A DNA stretch of 34,127 nt, from positions 1-34,127 of the forward strand of contig CADACW010000038.1 in NCBI GenBank assembly GCA_902786565.1, in the 5' to 3' direction. How positions within the stretch are numbered: position 1 is the first letter of the stretch; each line of letters starts with the position of its first letter. A program made the translations under genes and the position numbers. The stretch is from an uncultured Prevotellaceae bacterium. GTDB taxonomy: Bacteria; Bacteroidota; Bacteroidia; Bacteroidales; Bacteroidaceae. The notes below the pieces were generated by a model that saw only the letters and a list, made by a program, of their open reading frames with translations, did not search any database and was not told the origin of the DNA. Shown one piece after another: positions 23,142 to 32,184 of the stretch.

Positions 23142-24574
23142 TTAGTAACGAAGTGTAAGCTCTCGCGCAGGATGGTGGACCCCATCAGCCACAGGGCGGC
23201 AGGATAGAGAGCGGCCACAACCAGCACCTTCACTACCAGCGAGAGCAGCAGGCTGTCCATGCCCAGCGTCACGACGCAGGCCACGCCCACGGCCAGCAGG
23301 GCCAGCAGGGCATAGGGCAGCACATCGCTCAGGACCTCGGTGGTACGGAGGCCTATCTCGCCACGGGCCAGCAGGAACCATACGGCCACCCACACAATGT
23401 TGATGACGGTGAAGGCCTGCACCATGCGCCCTATTCCCAAAGGGATGCAGAGGCCGACCACCACCAGCTGGCCCACCAACAGGGCGGTGGTAGACCACAG
23501 ATAGGCACGTGAGCGGCCACGGCTGATGAGCAGATTGCTGAACAGGTAGCTCACGGGCATGACGGCCCCCGCCACGGCCAGCCACCGCAACAGCGAGGCG
23601 CTGGAGAGCCACTTGTCGGTGATGAGCAGCACGATGAACTCCTCGCTGACGAGCGACAGGCCCAGCATCAGGGGGAACGAGACGAAGGCCGTGAAGCGCA
23701 GCAGCTTGCGGAACACCTGCTTCTGCCGCTGGCGGTCGTCGTCGGTCTTGGTCAGCACGGGCTGTGCAATGCTGTAGAGCATGCCAGTGATGAGCGAGTG
23801 GCCCATGGTGTTCCACTTGCTGGCCTGGGTGAAGTCGCCCACCTCGCTGGCCGTATAGTAGCGGCCCAGCAGCACCGACAGCAGATTGGTGTTGGCGGCG
23901 GTCAGTATATTGGTGACTATCAGCCTGCTGCTGAAGCCCAGCAACTCGCCCACGGGGCGCAGGTCTATCTGTAGCGACGGCCGCCAGCCCGAAAGCCAAT
24001 AGTTCAGGATGCTCACCGAGAGGGTATAGACGATGGTCTGCGTGGCCAGGCCCCAATAGGCGTAGCCGCCGTAGGCCATCGCCACGCCCACTATGCCTGA
24101 GAGCAACAGGGCCACCAGACTGATGATGCTGCTCTGGCGCACCATCATATTCTTGAAGATGTAGGCCCGGGGCGCAATGCTGAAGCTGACAAAGAGGAAA
24201 CTCAGAAACGAGTAGCGGGCCAGGCTGGTCAGCCGCGGCTCGTCGTAGAAACGGGCAATGAGCGGGGCGCACAGCCAGAACAGCACATAGAAGAAGATGC
24301 TGGTGAGCACGCTGGTCCAGAACACGGCGTTGTAGTCGCGCTGCGTCACCTCCTTCTTGCGGTTCAGGGCGGCAATGAAGCCACCCTCCTGCATACAGGC
24401 GGCAATGGCCGAGAAGATGGCCAGCATGCCTATCATGCCATAGTCGGCCTGCGACAGCCGCCGGGCCAGGATGATGCCAAAGCCCAGGTTGAGCAACTGC
24501 TGGGCGGCGGTGCTCATGCCTCCCCACATCAGCCCCCAGGCTGTCTTCTGCTTGAGTGTCTCCTGCTGTGCCAT
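23123..24574 (-). CDS. Wzx-type oligosaccharide flippase (MOP superfamily)
   Basis: 483 aa multi-helix membrane protein that flips lipid-linked glycan units across the inner membrane. The start MAQQETLKQKTAWGLMWGG leads into the family's ...LLNLGFGIILARRLSQADYGMIGML signature, followed by about 12-14 hydrophobic segments. The ATG at 24574 lies 5 nt after the acyltransferase stop; a longer reading from 24622 falls inside that gene. The C-terminal KLKIEN and the TGA are encoded by the tandem-repeat tract, suggesting the original end was replaced or extended. The neighbours (acyltransferase, glycosyltransferases) support a surface-polysaccharide role. Confidence 0.9.
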   Translation of the reverse strand: MAQQETLKQKTAWGLMWGGMSTAAQQLLNLGFGIILARRLSQADYGMIGMLAIFSAIAACMQEGGFIAALNRKKEVTQRDYNAVFWTSVLTSIFFYVLFWLCAPLIARFYDEPRLTSLARYSFLSFLFVSFSIAPRAYIFKNMMVRQSSIISLVALLLSGIVGVAMAYGGYAYWGLATQTIVYTLSVSILNYWLSGWRPSLQIDLRPVGELLGFSSRLIVTNILTAANTNLLSVLLGRYYTASEVGDFTQASKWNTMGHSLITGMLYSIAQPVLTKTDDDRQRQKQVFRKLLRFTAFVSFPLMLGLSLVSEEFIVLLITDKWLSSASLLRWLAVAGAVMPVSYLFSNLLISRGRSRAYLWSTTALLVGQLVVVGLCIPLGIGRMVQAFTVINIVWVAVWFLLARGEIGLRTTEVLSDVLPYALLALLAVGVACVVTLGMDSLLLSLVVKVLVVAALYPAALWLMGSTILRESLHFVTKLKIEN

Positions 24575-24579
24575 AACGC

Positions 24580-25605
24580 CTATTGTTGAGCTTTTCCTGA
24601 AAGTCTGAGCACGAGAGACCACAGCGCCTGGCGCACCTTGTCAATCAATATGGAGCCGAAGAACACAACGGCCATGAGCACGGCGCAGCGCAGCAGGAAC
24701 TCCGGCCGCGACAGGTCGGCGTGCCAGTCGCGGATGGCCTGGTCGTAGTACTGGCAAAGGTAGCTGTTGCTGTGGGTCAGATAGACGGCCAGGGCCGAAC
24801 TGGCCAACCAGTTCACCCCGCGGCTCCGCAGCGACAGTTTGCTAAAGAAGAGCAGCAGGAAGGCGGCTGCCGCGATGACCGTTGGCGAACTGTAGAAGAG
24901 CAGCACACCGCCGAGGTCCAGCTGCCACTTCAGGACAAAGAGGGCCGCGGCCACCAGTCCGCAAATAATCACATAGAGGGCGAGGTCGGCACGGGCACTC
25001 AGCCGGGTGAATGCCGGCCTGTAGACGCTCATGTAGCGCGCCAGCAGATAGAGGCACGCAAACGACGGCAGGCTGAAGCCGTTCTGCAGCCACGCCGTAG
25101 ACTGGAACACCCAGCCGTAGACCCACTGGAAGACGAAGAGCGACAGCAGCGTGACGGCCATCTGCCTCTGCGATGCCGCCTGCACGAAGGCATTGAGCAC
25201 GGGCGAGAGCAGGTAGAGGGCCACATAGGTCTTGACAAACCAGTAGTCGCCCTCGTTGAGCATCAGCACACTGAGGGCAGCGCCCTGCGGCAGGCTGCCC
25301 GTCGCCACACAGACGGCCCCCAGGCACAGCAGGGCAAAGAACACCACCTGGAAGAGCAGCTCCAGCAGTCGCGACCAGCGCAGTCGGATGCCATACCACC
25401 CTGAGAGCATCACAAACACATTGACGCCCACCACGGTGAAACTCTCGACGCCTATCTGCAGCAGGGCCGAGAGCGGGTCGTCGGCAATGCTGCCGGGCGT
25501 GGGCTTGGGCAGGGCGCGATAGCTGGCATGCACCATCATGATGAGGAGCATGGCCACAAGTCGCAGCAGTTCCATGTTGCTGTCACGGGTCTTACGTGCT
25601 GTCAT
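24580..25605 (-). CDS. Acyltransferase-3 family membrane protein
   Basis: 341 aa, about ten hydrophobic segments. The N-terminal RDSNMELLRLVAMLLIMMVHAS is the hallmark RxxxLDxLR-like/H region of OafA/WecH-type O-acyltransferases. FVMLSGWYGIRL, ...DYWFVKTYVALYLLSPVLN and YLTHSNSYL also fit. It likely acetylates or succinylates a glycan unit on the membrane. The ATG overlaps the stop of the upstream glycerophosphotransferase-like gene (ATGA), so the two are translationally coupled. Confidence 0.87.
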   Translation of the reverse strand: MTARKTRDSNMELLRLVAMLLIMMVHASYRALPKPTPGSIADDPLSALLQIGVESFTVVGVNVFVMLSGWYGIRLRWSRLLELLFQVVFFALLCLGAVCVATGSLPQGAALSVLMLNEGDYWFVKTYVALYLLSPVLNAFVQAASQRQMAVTLLSLFVFQWVYGWVFQSTAWLQNGFSLPSFACLYLLARYMSVYRPAFTRLSARADLALYVIICGLVAAALFVLKWQLDLGGVLLFYSSPTVIAAAAFLLLFFSKLSLRSRGVNWLASSALAVYLTHSNSYLCQYYDQAIRDWHADLSRPEFLLRCAVLMAVVFFGSILIDKVRQALWSLVLRLSGKAQQ

Positions 25606-26888
25606 CGGTCTCTCTCTCCTCCTAAGTCTAAACTGTCAACGATGTCGTCGACCACATTCTGGGCCACGCTCTTGCCGCCGGGGGGCAGCAGATAGTCGCT
25701 GAAGAACTGTTCGCGCTGCCGGCGCATGGGGTCGTCGGCGCCCAGCACCACCTGCTCCACAAACCGGCGTATGTCCCGCTCGTCGGCCCCGATATAGTGC
25801 ATGTCGTAGCAGCGGCGGCCAAACTCGCTCTGGGTGGAGAGCACGGGCGCCATATCCTTGGCCACGAACATCACGGGCTGGCGCGAGTAGTGATATTCGG
25901 CGGCAAACGAGCCGCTGTCGTGAATCATGGCGTCGCTGGTCATGAAGAGGTCGGCATACTGGCCTGTCTCCACCTGCGTGTTGGGCATGGTGCGCCACAG
26001 GTCGTAGTAGCGGTCGGTGCGCTCCTGGCCCCAGTCGGGGTGCTGGTAGAGCTGGGTGAGCAGGGCCGGGTGTGGCTTGAAGGCCATCTGTATCCGGTCC
26101 TGATAGTCGCGGGCCAAGGCCACCATCAGGTCCGCCATCCACAGGAAGTTGGCCCTTGGCGGCATCGAGGCGTTCTTGGCGATGATTGAGAAGTGTGGTG
26201 CCCAGACTATGCGCTTGCGCCTGACGCCGTCGGCCATGTGCTTCCACGGGTCTTCGTGGTCGGGGCGCAGATAGTCGTCGGCGTTGGCATAGCCCACAAT
26301 GCGCACGTTGCGCCCCCGGTTGGTGGCCACGCGCCGGGCCTCCTGCAGGTGCAGGCCGCTGCAGTGGTAGATGCGCCAGGCGCGGTTGTGGAAGTGCAGG
26401 TCGTAAGAGAATTTTCCCGTCGATGTCCAGAAGCCGTAGGGCATATAGCACACCAGGCGGTCGTAGAAGTTCAGGCAGTCGTGCTCGGGGCAGAGCAGGT
26501 GCTCGTAGGGCTGCGGGAAGAAGATGATGTCGGGCGCCAGCTCTTTGCGGATGTCGAAGGGCTCGCGGCCAAAGTCGTAATCGACATAGCTGCAGCCCGC
26601 TCCGTCGAAGTACCGCCGCAGCCGCTCCATTTCCTGCTCCGGATTCTTATGGCCCAGACAGGGCGAAAGGACGATGGTGGGCCTGAAGCGGCCGTCGGCG
26701 GCCATCAGCTCGTAGACGCGCTGGTAGCGCCAATAGGCCACGTCGATGGCTATGAACACCACCCTCAGGGGCCGCCGCCCGTGGCGCAACTGCTCCACCA
26801 GCCTGCGATGCTGCCGCTCCGTGGCGCGGTATTGCCAGAGGTGCAGCCATAGATAGTTCAACGTCTTTGCCAACACGTTTACACCCAT
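25602..26888 (-). CDS. CDP-glycerol glycerophosphotransferase-like enzyme
   Basis: 428 aa. A GT-B-like C-terminal half carries the family signature: AFKPHPALL, then ADLFMTSDAMIHDSGSFAAEYHYSRQPVMF. The N-terminal half is a divergent domain (FIAIDVAYWRYQRVYELM...LSPCLGHKN). Known: TagB/TagF-type enzymes transfer a polyol phosphate from a CDP donor to a glycan or lipid. Here the donor could be the product of the cytidylyltransferase fusion upstream, which is inference. The ATG at 26888 overlaps the end of the preceding reductase gene by about 10 nt, and its own stop overlaps the acyltransferase start. Confidence 0.82.
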   Translation of the reverse strand: MGVNVLAKTLNYLWLHLWQYRATERQHRRLVEQLRHGRRPLRVVFIAIDVAYWRYQRVYELMAADGRFRPTIVLSPCLGHKNPEQEMERLRRYFDGAGCSYVDYDFGREPFDIRKELAPDIIFFPQPYEHLLCPEHDCLNFYDRLVCYMPYGFWTSTGKFSYDLHFHNRAWRIYHCSGLHLQEARRVATNRGRNVRIVGYANADDYLRPDHEDPWKHMADGVRRKRIVWAPHFSIIAKNASMPPRANFLWMADLMVALARDYQDRIQMAFKPHPALLTQLYQHPDWGQERTDRYYDLWRTMPNTQVETGQYADLFMTSDAMIHDSGSFAAEYHYSRQPVMFVAKDMAPVLSTQSEFGRRCYDMHYIGADERDIRRFVEQVVLGADDPMRRQREQFFSDYLLPPGGKSVAQNVVDDIVDSLDLGGERDR

Positions 26889-27859
26889 GTCTTCGCTCTT
26901 TCTTTTTCCAGACGGAAAGCAGGCATCTTGCCTTTGGTCATTTCATAAATCCTGGCCGCAAAGTAGATGTCGTGCAGGCCCAAGCCATAGTTGTAGCTCA
27001 GGATGCGCTCGTCGTCGCCAGTCCGCCCGGCGCTCTTGCCCTGCAACACGTGGTGCAGCTCGTCGTACTGGCGGAAGCGGCTGAAATATTTGAAGCGCTC
27101 TATCTGCCCTGTGTCGTCGCCAAACACCTTGTCGAAGAAGAGGTCGCAGTTCTGGAAGCCGCGCACATGGACAGGAATCAGCGTCATGCCGGCCTTGAAC
27201 AGCGAGTCGTCAGGGAAAAGCAGTTGGGGGGCCACGGTGACGCAGGAGAACAGCACGCCGGCCTCTGAGACAAACCTGTTGCCGTCGTCCACTATCTCAA
27301 ACGTCACGTTCCCAGCATCCTTGAAGCGCTCTGCAAACTGCTCCGCCTGGTCCTTATACCGCAATAGGCGGATGTTGATGTGCCGGTGGCGGTTGTCGTC
27401 AATCAGGCAGAGGGCCACAGCCCGCGCAATATTGCCCAGCCCCATGATGGAATAGCTGTCGGTGCCCTTGCGCTGCAGCGTCTTGGCCGCCAGGGCGGCT
27501 ACGGCTCCTGTGCGCATGGCGGTTATCCAGTCGCCGTCGAGGATGGCCAGCAGCTGTCCCGTCAGGGCATCGTAGAGCATGATGCTGCTCTGGAGCACGG
27601 GCACTTGCCCCTCAATGCGGCTCACCACCTTAATGCCGAAATACTTGGTGCCATTGCTTTCGGGCAAGAGGCACGGCATAGAGGTGATGAAGTCTTCGCC
27701 CTGTGGATGGACGCTCAGTTTGGCCGGCAATTGTGCCGCGTCCTTCTGCAGGAAAGCCTCCTTGGCCCACGCCACACAGACTGCCGGACTGATGCCCAGC
27801 CCTTTGATGTCGCTCTGCTGAATCACCGCAACCATCTCATTCATCATGTCAATTGTCAA
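26879..27859 (-). CDS. Ornithine cyclodeaminase / mu-crystallin family NAD(P)-dependent reductase
   Basis: 326 aa from ATG 27859; further in-frame ATGs at 27847, 27844 and 27835 could be the true start, since the first codons lie in a repeated AATTGACAATT stretch. Motifs: YFGIKVVSR (substrate lysine/arginine region), ILDGDWITAMRTGAVAALAAKTL and the Rossmann-type YSIMGLGNIARAV. The family includes ornithine cyclodeaminase, alanine dehydrogenase, ketimine reductases and SbnB-type amino-acid synthases, so the precise reaction is open. Placement between a cytidylyltransferase-aminotransferase and a phosphotransferase suggests it makes or modifies an amino substituent for the glycan. Confidence 0.82.
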   Translation of the reverse strand: MTIDMMNEMVAVIQQSDIKGLGISPAVCVAWAKEAFLQKDAAQLPAKLSVHPQGEDFITSMPCLLPESNGTKYFGIKVVSRIEGQVPVLQSSIMLYDALTGQLLAILDGDWITAMRTGAVAALAAKTLQRKGTDSYSIMGLGNIARAVALCLIDDNRHRHINIRLLRYKDQAEQFAERFKDAGNVTFEIVDDGNRFVSEAGVLFSCVTVAPQLLFPDDSLFKAGMTLIPVHVRGFQNCDLFFDKVFGDDTGQIERFKYFSRFRQYDELHHVLQGKSAGRTGDDERILSYNYGLGLHDIYFAARIYEMTKGKMPAFRLEKERAKTWV

Positions 27860-28058
27860 TTACTCAAGTTTTTGCGCAGCCGTTGCCATGGGCATCTGAC
27901 AGGGTGTGGGTCGCGTACCTACGGCACGCATTCCCCATATTCCCGGCGTTTCCCAGCCGTTGAAACGGCTGGCTACCGCTGTCTCGCCCCTACGGGGCAT
28001 TTTGGCTGCGCGTGGTATCCATAGTTGCTAAAGTTAATTCAATCGTGAATTGTCAATT
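27851..28058. repeat. Palindrome-rich intergenic element flanked by an 11-bp direct repeat
   Basis: AATTGTCAATT occurs at 27851-27861 and again at 28048-28058. Between them, GCGCAGCC (27874-27881) is complementary to GGCTGCGC (28004-28011) and encloses four short hairpins. These are TGCC-ATG-GGCA (27885-27895), GCGTACC-TAC-GGCACGC (27913-27929, one mismatch), CAGCCGTT-GA-AACGGCTG (27954-27971, perfect) and GCCCC-TAC-GGGGC (27986-27998, perfect). No open frame fits. It looks like a dispersed REP/MITE-like element or a branched structured RNA. Confidence 0.65.
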
Positions 28059-29868
28059 TCCTCAGCGCTTCCACCAGCCTGGTGTTGTCCTCACGGCTGC
28101 GCACGGCAATGCGCATGTACTGCCGGTTGGGGTCCAGTCCGGGCTTCAGGCTGCAGTCGCGGGTCAGTATGTTGTGGTGCTTCAGCATACGGACCACTAT
28201 GTCGCTGGCCCTGTGGGGCGGCAGCACCTCGCAGAGGAAATAGTTGGCCTGCGAGGGCATGACGCGCAGGAAGGGCACCTGCTGCAGCTGACTGTAGAAG
28301 TAGGCACGCTCGCGCACGAACTTCTCGCAGGCCCTCTCATAGTCCTTCTCGTACTTGTTGTATATCTGCATGAAGTACTCGGCAAATGAGTTGAGGTTCC
28401 ATATCGACACATCCTTCTTGATGCTGGCTATCAGCGCCTTGTCGGCCGAGGCGAGTATGCCCAGTCGGAGTCCTGGCACGCCATAGCTCTTCGAGATGCT
28501 CTTCATCACCACCAGGTTGGGATAGTCCTCCAGGGTGCTGTCGTCGAGCAATGAATTGGTGGCGAAGTCGTCGCTGAAGTCCACGAAGCTCTCGTCCACC
28601 ACCAGCCTGATGGCCCTTTCTCCGCACCAGCGTGCCAGGCGCAGCACGTCGGCCTTGGCGATGAAGTTGCCCGAGGGGTTGTCGGGGTTGATCAGCATCA
28701 GCTGTCCGATGCCCTTGTCGGCAAAAAATTCCGTCAGGTCGTCGGCGCTGTATCGGTAGTCGGCGTTGCGTGGCACAAAGGTCACCTGCCGCTGCCAGTC
28801 GTAGCGGTTGGGATATTCCTCGAAGGTGGGGCGCACAAATCCCACCTTGCTCTCCGAGCAGTCCTCCATCAGCAGTTTGATGAGCTCGGCGGCGCCGTTG
28901 CCAGGCACCACATAGGGTTCGCTCACGCCGAAGCACTTGCTGGCCAGCAGCGTGTTGACCTTCATGCCCGAGGGGTACTCGGTGAGCAGTGTGTCGAACT
29001 GGGCCCGCATCTCGTCCTTCATCCGGGGCGAGGGGAAGTAGGGGTTCACCAGATAGCAGAAGTCGAGCATCTGTGGGAATCGCCAGTAGCCGCCATAGCG
29101 TCCATAGTACTTGCGCAGCACGTCCTGCTCGTCGGCAAAGAGGGCCTCGGCAATGTCCAGGTCCTGCTTGTCGTCTATCTCGTACCATTTCTCGTTGCCT
29201 ATCTCCAGGGCCTTCAAGTCGTGGTTGCCGTTGAGCAGGGAGATGATGCGCAGCACGTTCTCGTAGTATTCGTTCAGTCCCACGGCCTTGGTGTATGCCT
29301 CGAGGAAGGGGGCATACTTCTGCCGGGCGAACTCTCGGCTGAACTTATAGATGTTGACCGTCTTGTAGTAGTCGGCGGCCTCGGCATAGTTGAAGGCGTC
29401 CTTCGAGATGAAGTTGACGATGTTGTGGTCGTCGTCTATGCGCACCATTGTGCCGTCCATCCACGACTCATACTTGGCCACCAGCGCCAGGTTGGGATAG
29501 GGGTTCTCCACCATCATGGGTATGAGGCGGTCGCTGAAGATGAGGTCGCTCTCCACGAGCAGTGTGTCGTCTTCCTGCAGCCTGTCCTTCACCAGTGCCA
29601 GCGAGTAGATGTTGTTTGTGCGGTCGTAGATGGGGTTTTCGGCAAACTCTATGGGGCTGTCGGGATAGGCCTCCGCCACATAGTGGCGCAGCGCCTGCCC
29701 CTTGTAGCCCACCACGATGATGATGCGGCGCAGGGGCTGGCGCAGCAGCTGGCGCAACAGGCGGTCTATCAGTCGCACGCCGTTCACCGGCACCATGCAC
29801 TTGGTGTTCTCCCTGGTGTACTCTCCCAGCCGGCGGCCCATTCCTGCCGCCAAGATAATTGCCTGCAT
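28039..29868 (-). CDS. Cytidylyltransferase-aminotransferase fusion (PntC-like)
   Basis: 609 aa with two domains. Residues 1-~250 are a LicC-like nucleotidyltransferase: ILAAGMGRRLGEYTRENTK (NTP loop and lysine), FAENPIYDRTNNIYSL, LLVESDLIF (metal Asp) and KWYEIDDKQDL. Residues ~260-609 are a fold-type I PLP aminotransferase/decarboxylase of the HisC/CobD group: PGNGAAELI, INPDNPSGN, VVDESFVDF and SISKSYGVPGLRLG (PLP lysine near 460). Known: PntC enzymes with this fusion make CMP-aminoethylphosphonate; related CobD-like domains decarboxylate phospho-amino acids. No PEP mutase gene is in the window, so the product may instead be a CDP-activated amino alcohol. It begins 3 nt after metG and ends in repeated sequence (LTIHD). 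Confidence 0.85.
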   Translation of the reverse strand: MQAIILAAGMGRRLGEYTRENTKCMVPVNGVRLIDRLLRQLLRQPLRRIIIVVGYKGQALRHYVAEAYPDSPIEFAENPIYDRTNNIYSLALVKDRLQEDDTLLVESDLIFSDRLIPMMVENPYPNLALVAKYESWMDGTMVRIDDDHNIVNFISKDAFNYAEAADYYKTVNIYKFSREFARQKYAPFLEAYTKAVGLNEYYENVLRIISLLNGNHDLKALEIGNEKWYEIDDKQDLDIAEALFADEQDVLRKYYGRYGGYWRFPQMLDFCYLVNPYFPSPRMKDEMRAQFDTLLTEYPSGMKVNTLLASKCFGVSEPYVVPGNGAAELIKLLMEDCSESKVGFVRPTFEEYPNRYDWQRQVTFVPRNADYRYSADDLTEFFADKGIGQLMLINPDNPSGNFIAKADVLRLARWCGERAIRLVVDESFVDFSDDFATNSLLDDSTLEDYPNLVVMKSISKSYGVPGLRLGILASADKALIASIKKDVSIWNLNSFAEYFMQIYNKYEKDYERACEKFVRERAYFYSQLQQVPFLRVMPSQANYFLCEVLPPHRASDIVVRMLKHHNILTRDCSLKPGLDPNRQYMRIAVRSREDNTRLVEALRKLTIHD

Positions 29869-29871
29869 AAC

Positions 29872-31956
29872 TTACCCTACCTGGCTGCCAGGCTTCACGT
29901 CTTTAGTAGTAGTCACCACGCTCAAGCTCTCGTCGGCGTCGACGGCGCTCAGTATCATGCCCTGGCTCTCGATGCCCATCATCTTGCGCGGGGCGAAGTT
30001 GGCCACGAAGAGGATGCGCTTGCCTATGAGGGCGGCGGGGTCGGCATAGAACTGGGCGATGCCGGAGCAGATGGTGCGGTCCTGGCCTGTGCCGTCGTCG
30101 ATGGTGAACTGTAGCAGTTTCTTCGACTTCTTCACGGCCTGGCAGTCTTTCACCAGTCCCACGCGGATGTCCAGCTTCTCAAAGTCCTCGAAACTGACGG
30201 TGTCCTTGATGGCAGCAGGAGCCCAAGCAGCGGCCTCGTTGGCCTTCTTGGTGGCTTCGAGCTTGTCCATCTGGCGCTGGATGGCCTCGTCGTCAATCTT
30301 CTCGAAGAGCAGCTGCGGCTCGTTCAGCTGGTGGCCGGCGGCCAGCAGGTCGATGCTGCCGAGCTGCTCCCAGTCCAGGTCGTTGGTGTTGATGAGCGAG
30401 CGCAGGCGGTTGCTGCTGAAGGGCAGGAAGGGTCCGAAGGCTATAGACAGGTTGGCCACTATCTGCAGGCAGATGTTCAGTATGGTCTCGCAGCGCTGCG
30501 GGTCGGTCTTCCACACCTTCCACGGCTCGCACTCGGTGATGTAGCGGTTGCCTATGCGCGCCAGGTTCATGGCCTCGAACTGGGCGTCGCGGAACTTGAA
30601 CTGCTCCAGCAGCTCTTCTATTTTGGTTTTTACGTTTTTAAACTCCTCAATGGCCTTGAGGTCAGCGTCGAGCAGCTGGCCGCGGGCGGGCACCACCCCA
30701 CCCCAGTACTTCTGGGTGAGCTGCAGGGCGCGGTTCACGAAGTTGCCGTAGATGGCCACCAGCTCGTTGTTGTTGCGGTCCTGAAAGTCCTTCCAGGTGA
30801 AGTTGTTGTCCTTGGTCTCCGGGGCGTTGGCCGTGAGCACATAGCGCAGCACGTCCTGCTTGCCGGGGAAGTCCACCAGGTATTCGTGCAGCCACACGGC
30901 CCAGTTGCGCGAGGTCGATATTTTGTCGTCCTCCAGATTCAGAAATTCGTTGGCCGGCACGTTGTCGGGCATGATGTAGCCGCCGTGGGCCTTCATCATC
31001 ACTGGGAAGATGATGCAGTGGAACACGATGTTGTCCTTGCCGATGAAGTGTATCAGGCGTGTGTCTTCCTGCTGCCACCACTGCTGCCAGGTGCCCCAGC
31101 GCTCTGGGTCGCGCTCGCACAGCTCCTTGGTGTTCGAGATATAGCCTATGGGTGCGTCGAACCACACGTAGAGCACTTTGCCCTCGGCCCCCTCTACGGG
31201 CACGGGTATGCCCCAGTTCAGGTCGCGGGTCATGGCGCGGGGCTGCAGGTCCATGTCCAGCCAGCTCTTGCACTGTCCGTAGACGTTGGGCCGCCACTCC
31301 TTGTGGCCCTCCAGAATCCACTGGCGCAGCCACTCCTGATAGTCGTTCAGGGGCAGATACCAGTTTTTCGTGTCCTTCATCACGGGCTTGCTGCTGCTGC
31401 GCTTGCTGTAGGGGTTTATCAGCTCTTCGGGCGAGAGCTCGTGGCCGCACTTCTCACACTGGTTGCCAAAGGCGCCGGGGTTGTGGCAGTAGGGGCACTC
31501 GCCCATGATGTCCTTGTCGGTGAGAAACTCGCCCACCTCCTCGTCGTAGTATTGCGGCTCGGTCTTGGCTATCAGCTTGCCGTCGTCGTAGAGCTTGCGG
31601 AAGAAGTCGGCGGCAAACTGGTGGTGGGTCTTCGAGGTGGTGCGGCCGTAGACGTCGAAAGAGATGCCAAAGTCTTCAAACGACTGCTTAATCATGGTGT
31701 GGTAGCGGTCCACCACGTCCTGCGGGGTGATGCCCTCCTTGCGGGCACGCTGGGTCACGGGCACGCCGTGCTCGTCGCTGCCGCCTATGAACATCACCTC
31801 CCGTTTCTTGGCGCGCAGATAGCGCACGTAGATGTCGGCAGGCACGTAGACGCCTGCCAGATGCCCTATATGCACGCCGCCGTTGGCATAGGGCAGGGCC
31901 GAGGTGACGGTGTAGCGTTTGTAGTTCTTCTGTTCCATTGTGTTGTATGATGACAT
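29872..31956 (-). CDS. metG: Methionyl-tRNA synthetase with C-terminal tRNA-binding domain
   Basis: 694 aa (688 if the in-frame ATG at 31938, [20 protein letters not shown], is used; this matches the usual Bacteroidetes start better). It charges tRNA-Met. Motifs: [10 protein letters not shown] (HIGH near 29-32), a zinc knuckle [18 protein letters not shown], the catalytic-core [14 protein letters not shown], and [13 protein letters not shown], where KISTS replaces KMSKS. A C-terminal EMAP/Trbp111-like OB domain (~585-694; [14 protein letters not shown]...[11 protein letters not shown]) gives dimerisation and tRNA binding. Promoter at 31979-32010. It heads the glycan cluster, with the fusion gene starting 3 nt downstream. 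Confidence 0.95.
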   Translation of the reverse strand: MSSYNTMEQKNYKRYTVTSALPYANGGVHIGHLAGVYVPADIYVRYLRAKKREVMFIGGSDEHGVPVTQRARKEGITPQDVVDRYHTMIKQSFEDFGISFDVYGRTTSKTHHQFAADFFRKLYDDGKLIAKTEPQYYDEEVGEFLTDKDIMGECPYCHNPGAFGNQCEKCGHELSPEELINPYSKRSSSKPVMKDTKNWYLPLNDYQEWLRQWILEGHKEWRPNVYGQCKSWLDMDLQPRAMTRDLNWGIPVPVEGAEGKVLYVWFDAPIGYISNTKELCERDPERWGTWQQWWQQEDTRLIHFIGKDNIVFHCIIFPVMMKAHGGYIMPDNVPANEFLNLEDDKISTSRNWAVWLHEYLVDFPGKQDVLRYVLTANAPETKDNNFTWKDFQDRNNNELVAIYGNFVNRALQLTQKYWGGVVPARGQLLDADLKAIEEFKNVKTKIEELLEQFKFRDAQFEAMNLARIGNRYITECEPWKVWKTDPQRCETILNICLQIVANLSIAFGPFLPFSSNRLRSLINTNDLDWEQLGSIDLLAAGHQLNEPQLLFEKIDDEAIQRQMDKLEATKKANEAAAWAPAAIKDTVSFEDFEKLDIRVGLVKDCQAVKKSKKLLQFTIDDGTGQDRTICSGIAQFYADPAALIGKRILFVANFAPRKMMGIESQGMILSAVDADESLSVVTTTKDVKPGSQVG

Positions 31957-31978
31957 TATTATATTATTAATCTGCGTG

Positions 31979-32010
31979 CAAAGGTACGAATACTTTCCGA
32001 GATAGCCAAA
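31979..32010 (-). promoter_or_regulatory. Promoter of metG: TTTG, 20 nt, TACCTTTG
   Basis: On the minus strand TTTG (32007-32010) and TACCTTTG (31979-31986) are separated by 20 nt, a full consensus pair. The start falls near 31972, 15-35 nt before the two possible ATGs. Confidence 0.75.
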
Positions 32011-32118
32011 CTTTGAATTTGAAATTTTACGCCCCGCAGCCTATACGCCTTCACGCTGCAAGCAAGGCGGATGTCGGAAAATATTTTACATCATAAAGGG
32101 GAGCCCGGAGCGGACTCA

Positions 32119-32184
32119 GAGATAAGTGCCACTTATCTCGGAGATAAGTGCCTTTTATCTCGGAGATAAGTGGCACTTATCTCT
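32119..32184. repeat. Array D: 22-bp palindromic tandem repeat, 3 copies
   Basis: Copies start at 32119, 32141 and 32163. Each unit is close to a palindrome (GATAAGTGCCACTTATC plus a shared CGGA junction); the middle copy has CCTTTTATC in its right arm. It lies between the divergent metG promoter and the promoter of the downstream remnant gene. Confidence 0.88.

Noticed and set aside
24575-24622. Longer flippase start at 24622
   Set aside because: It overlaps the acyltransferase gene and adds 16 residues unlike any flippase N-terminus; ATG 24574 follows the stop by 5 nt.
30331-31950. 539-codon open frame antisense to metG
   Set aside because: Covers metG almost exactly, with no family motif and no promoter or start context of its own.
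21719-31956. Complete capsule locus with polymerase and priming transferase
   Set aside because: No Wzy-type polymerase, priming glycosyltransferase or Wza/Wzc homologue is seen; only a small accessory set is present.
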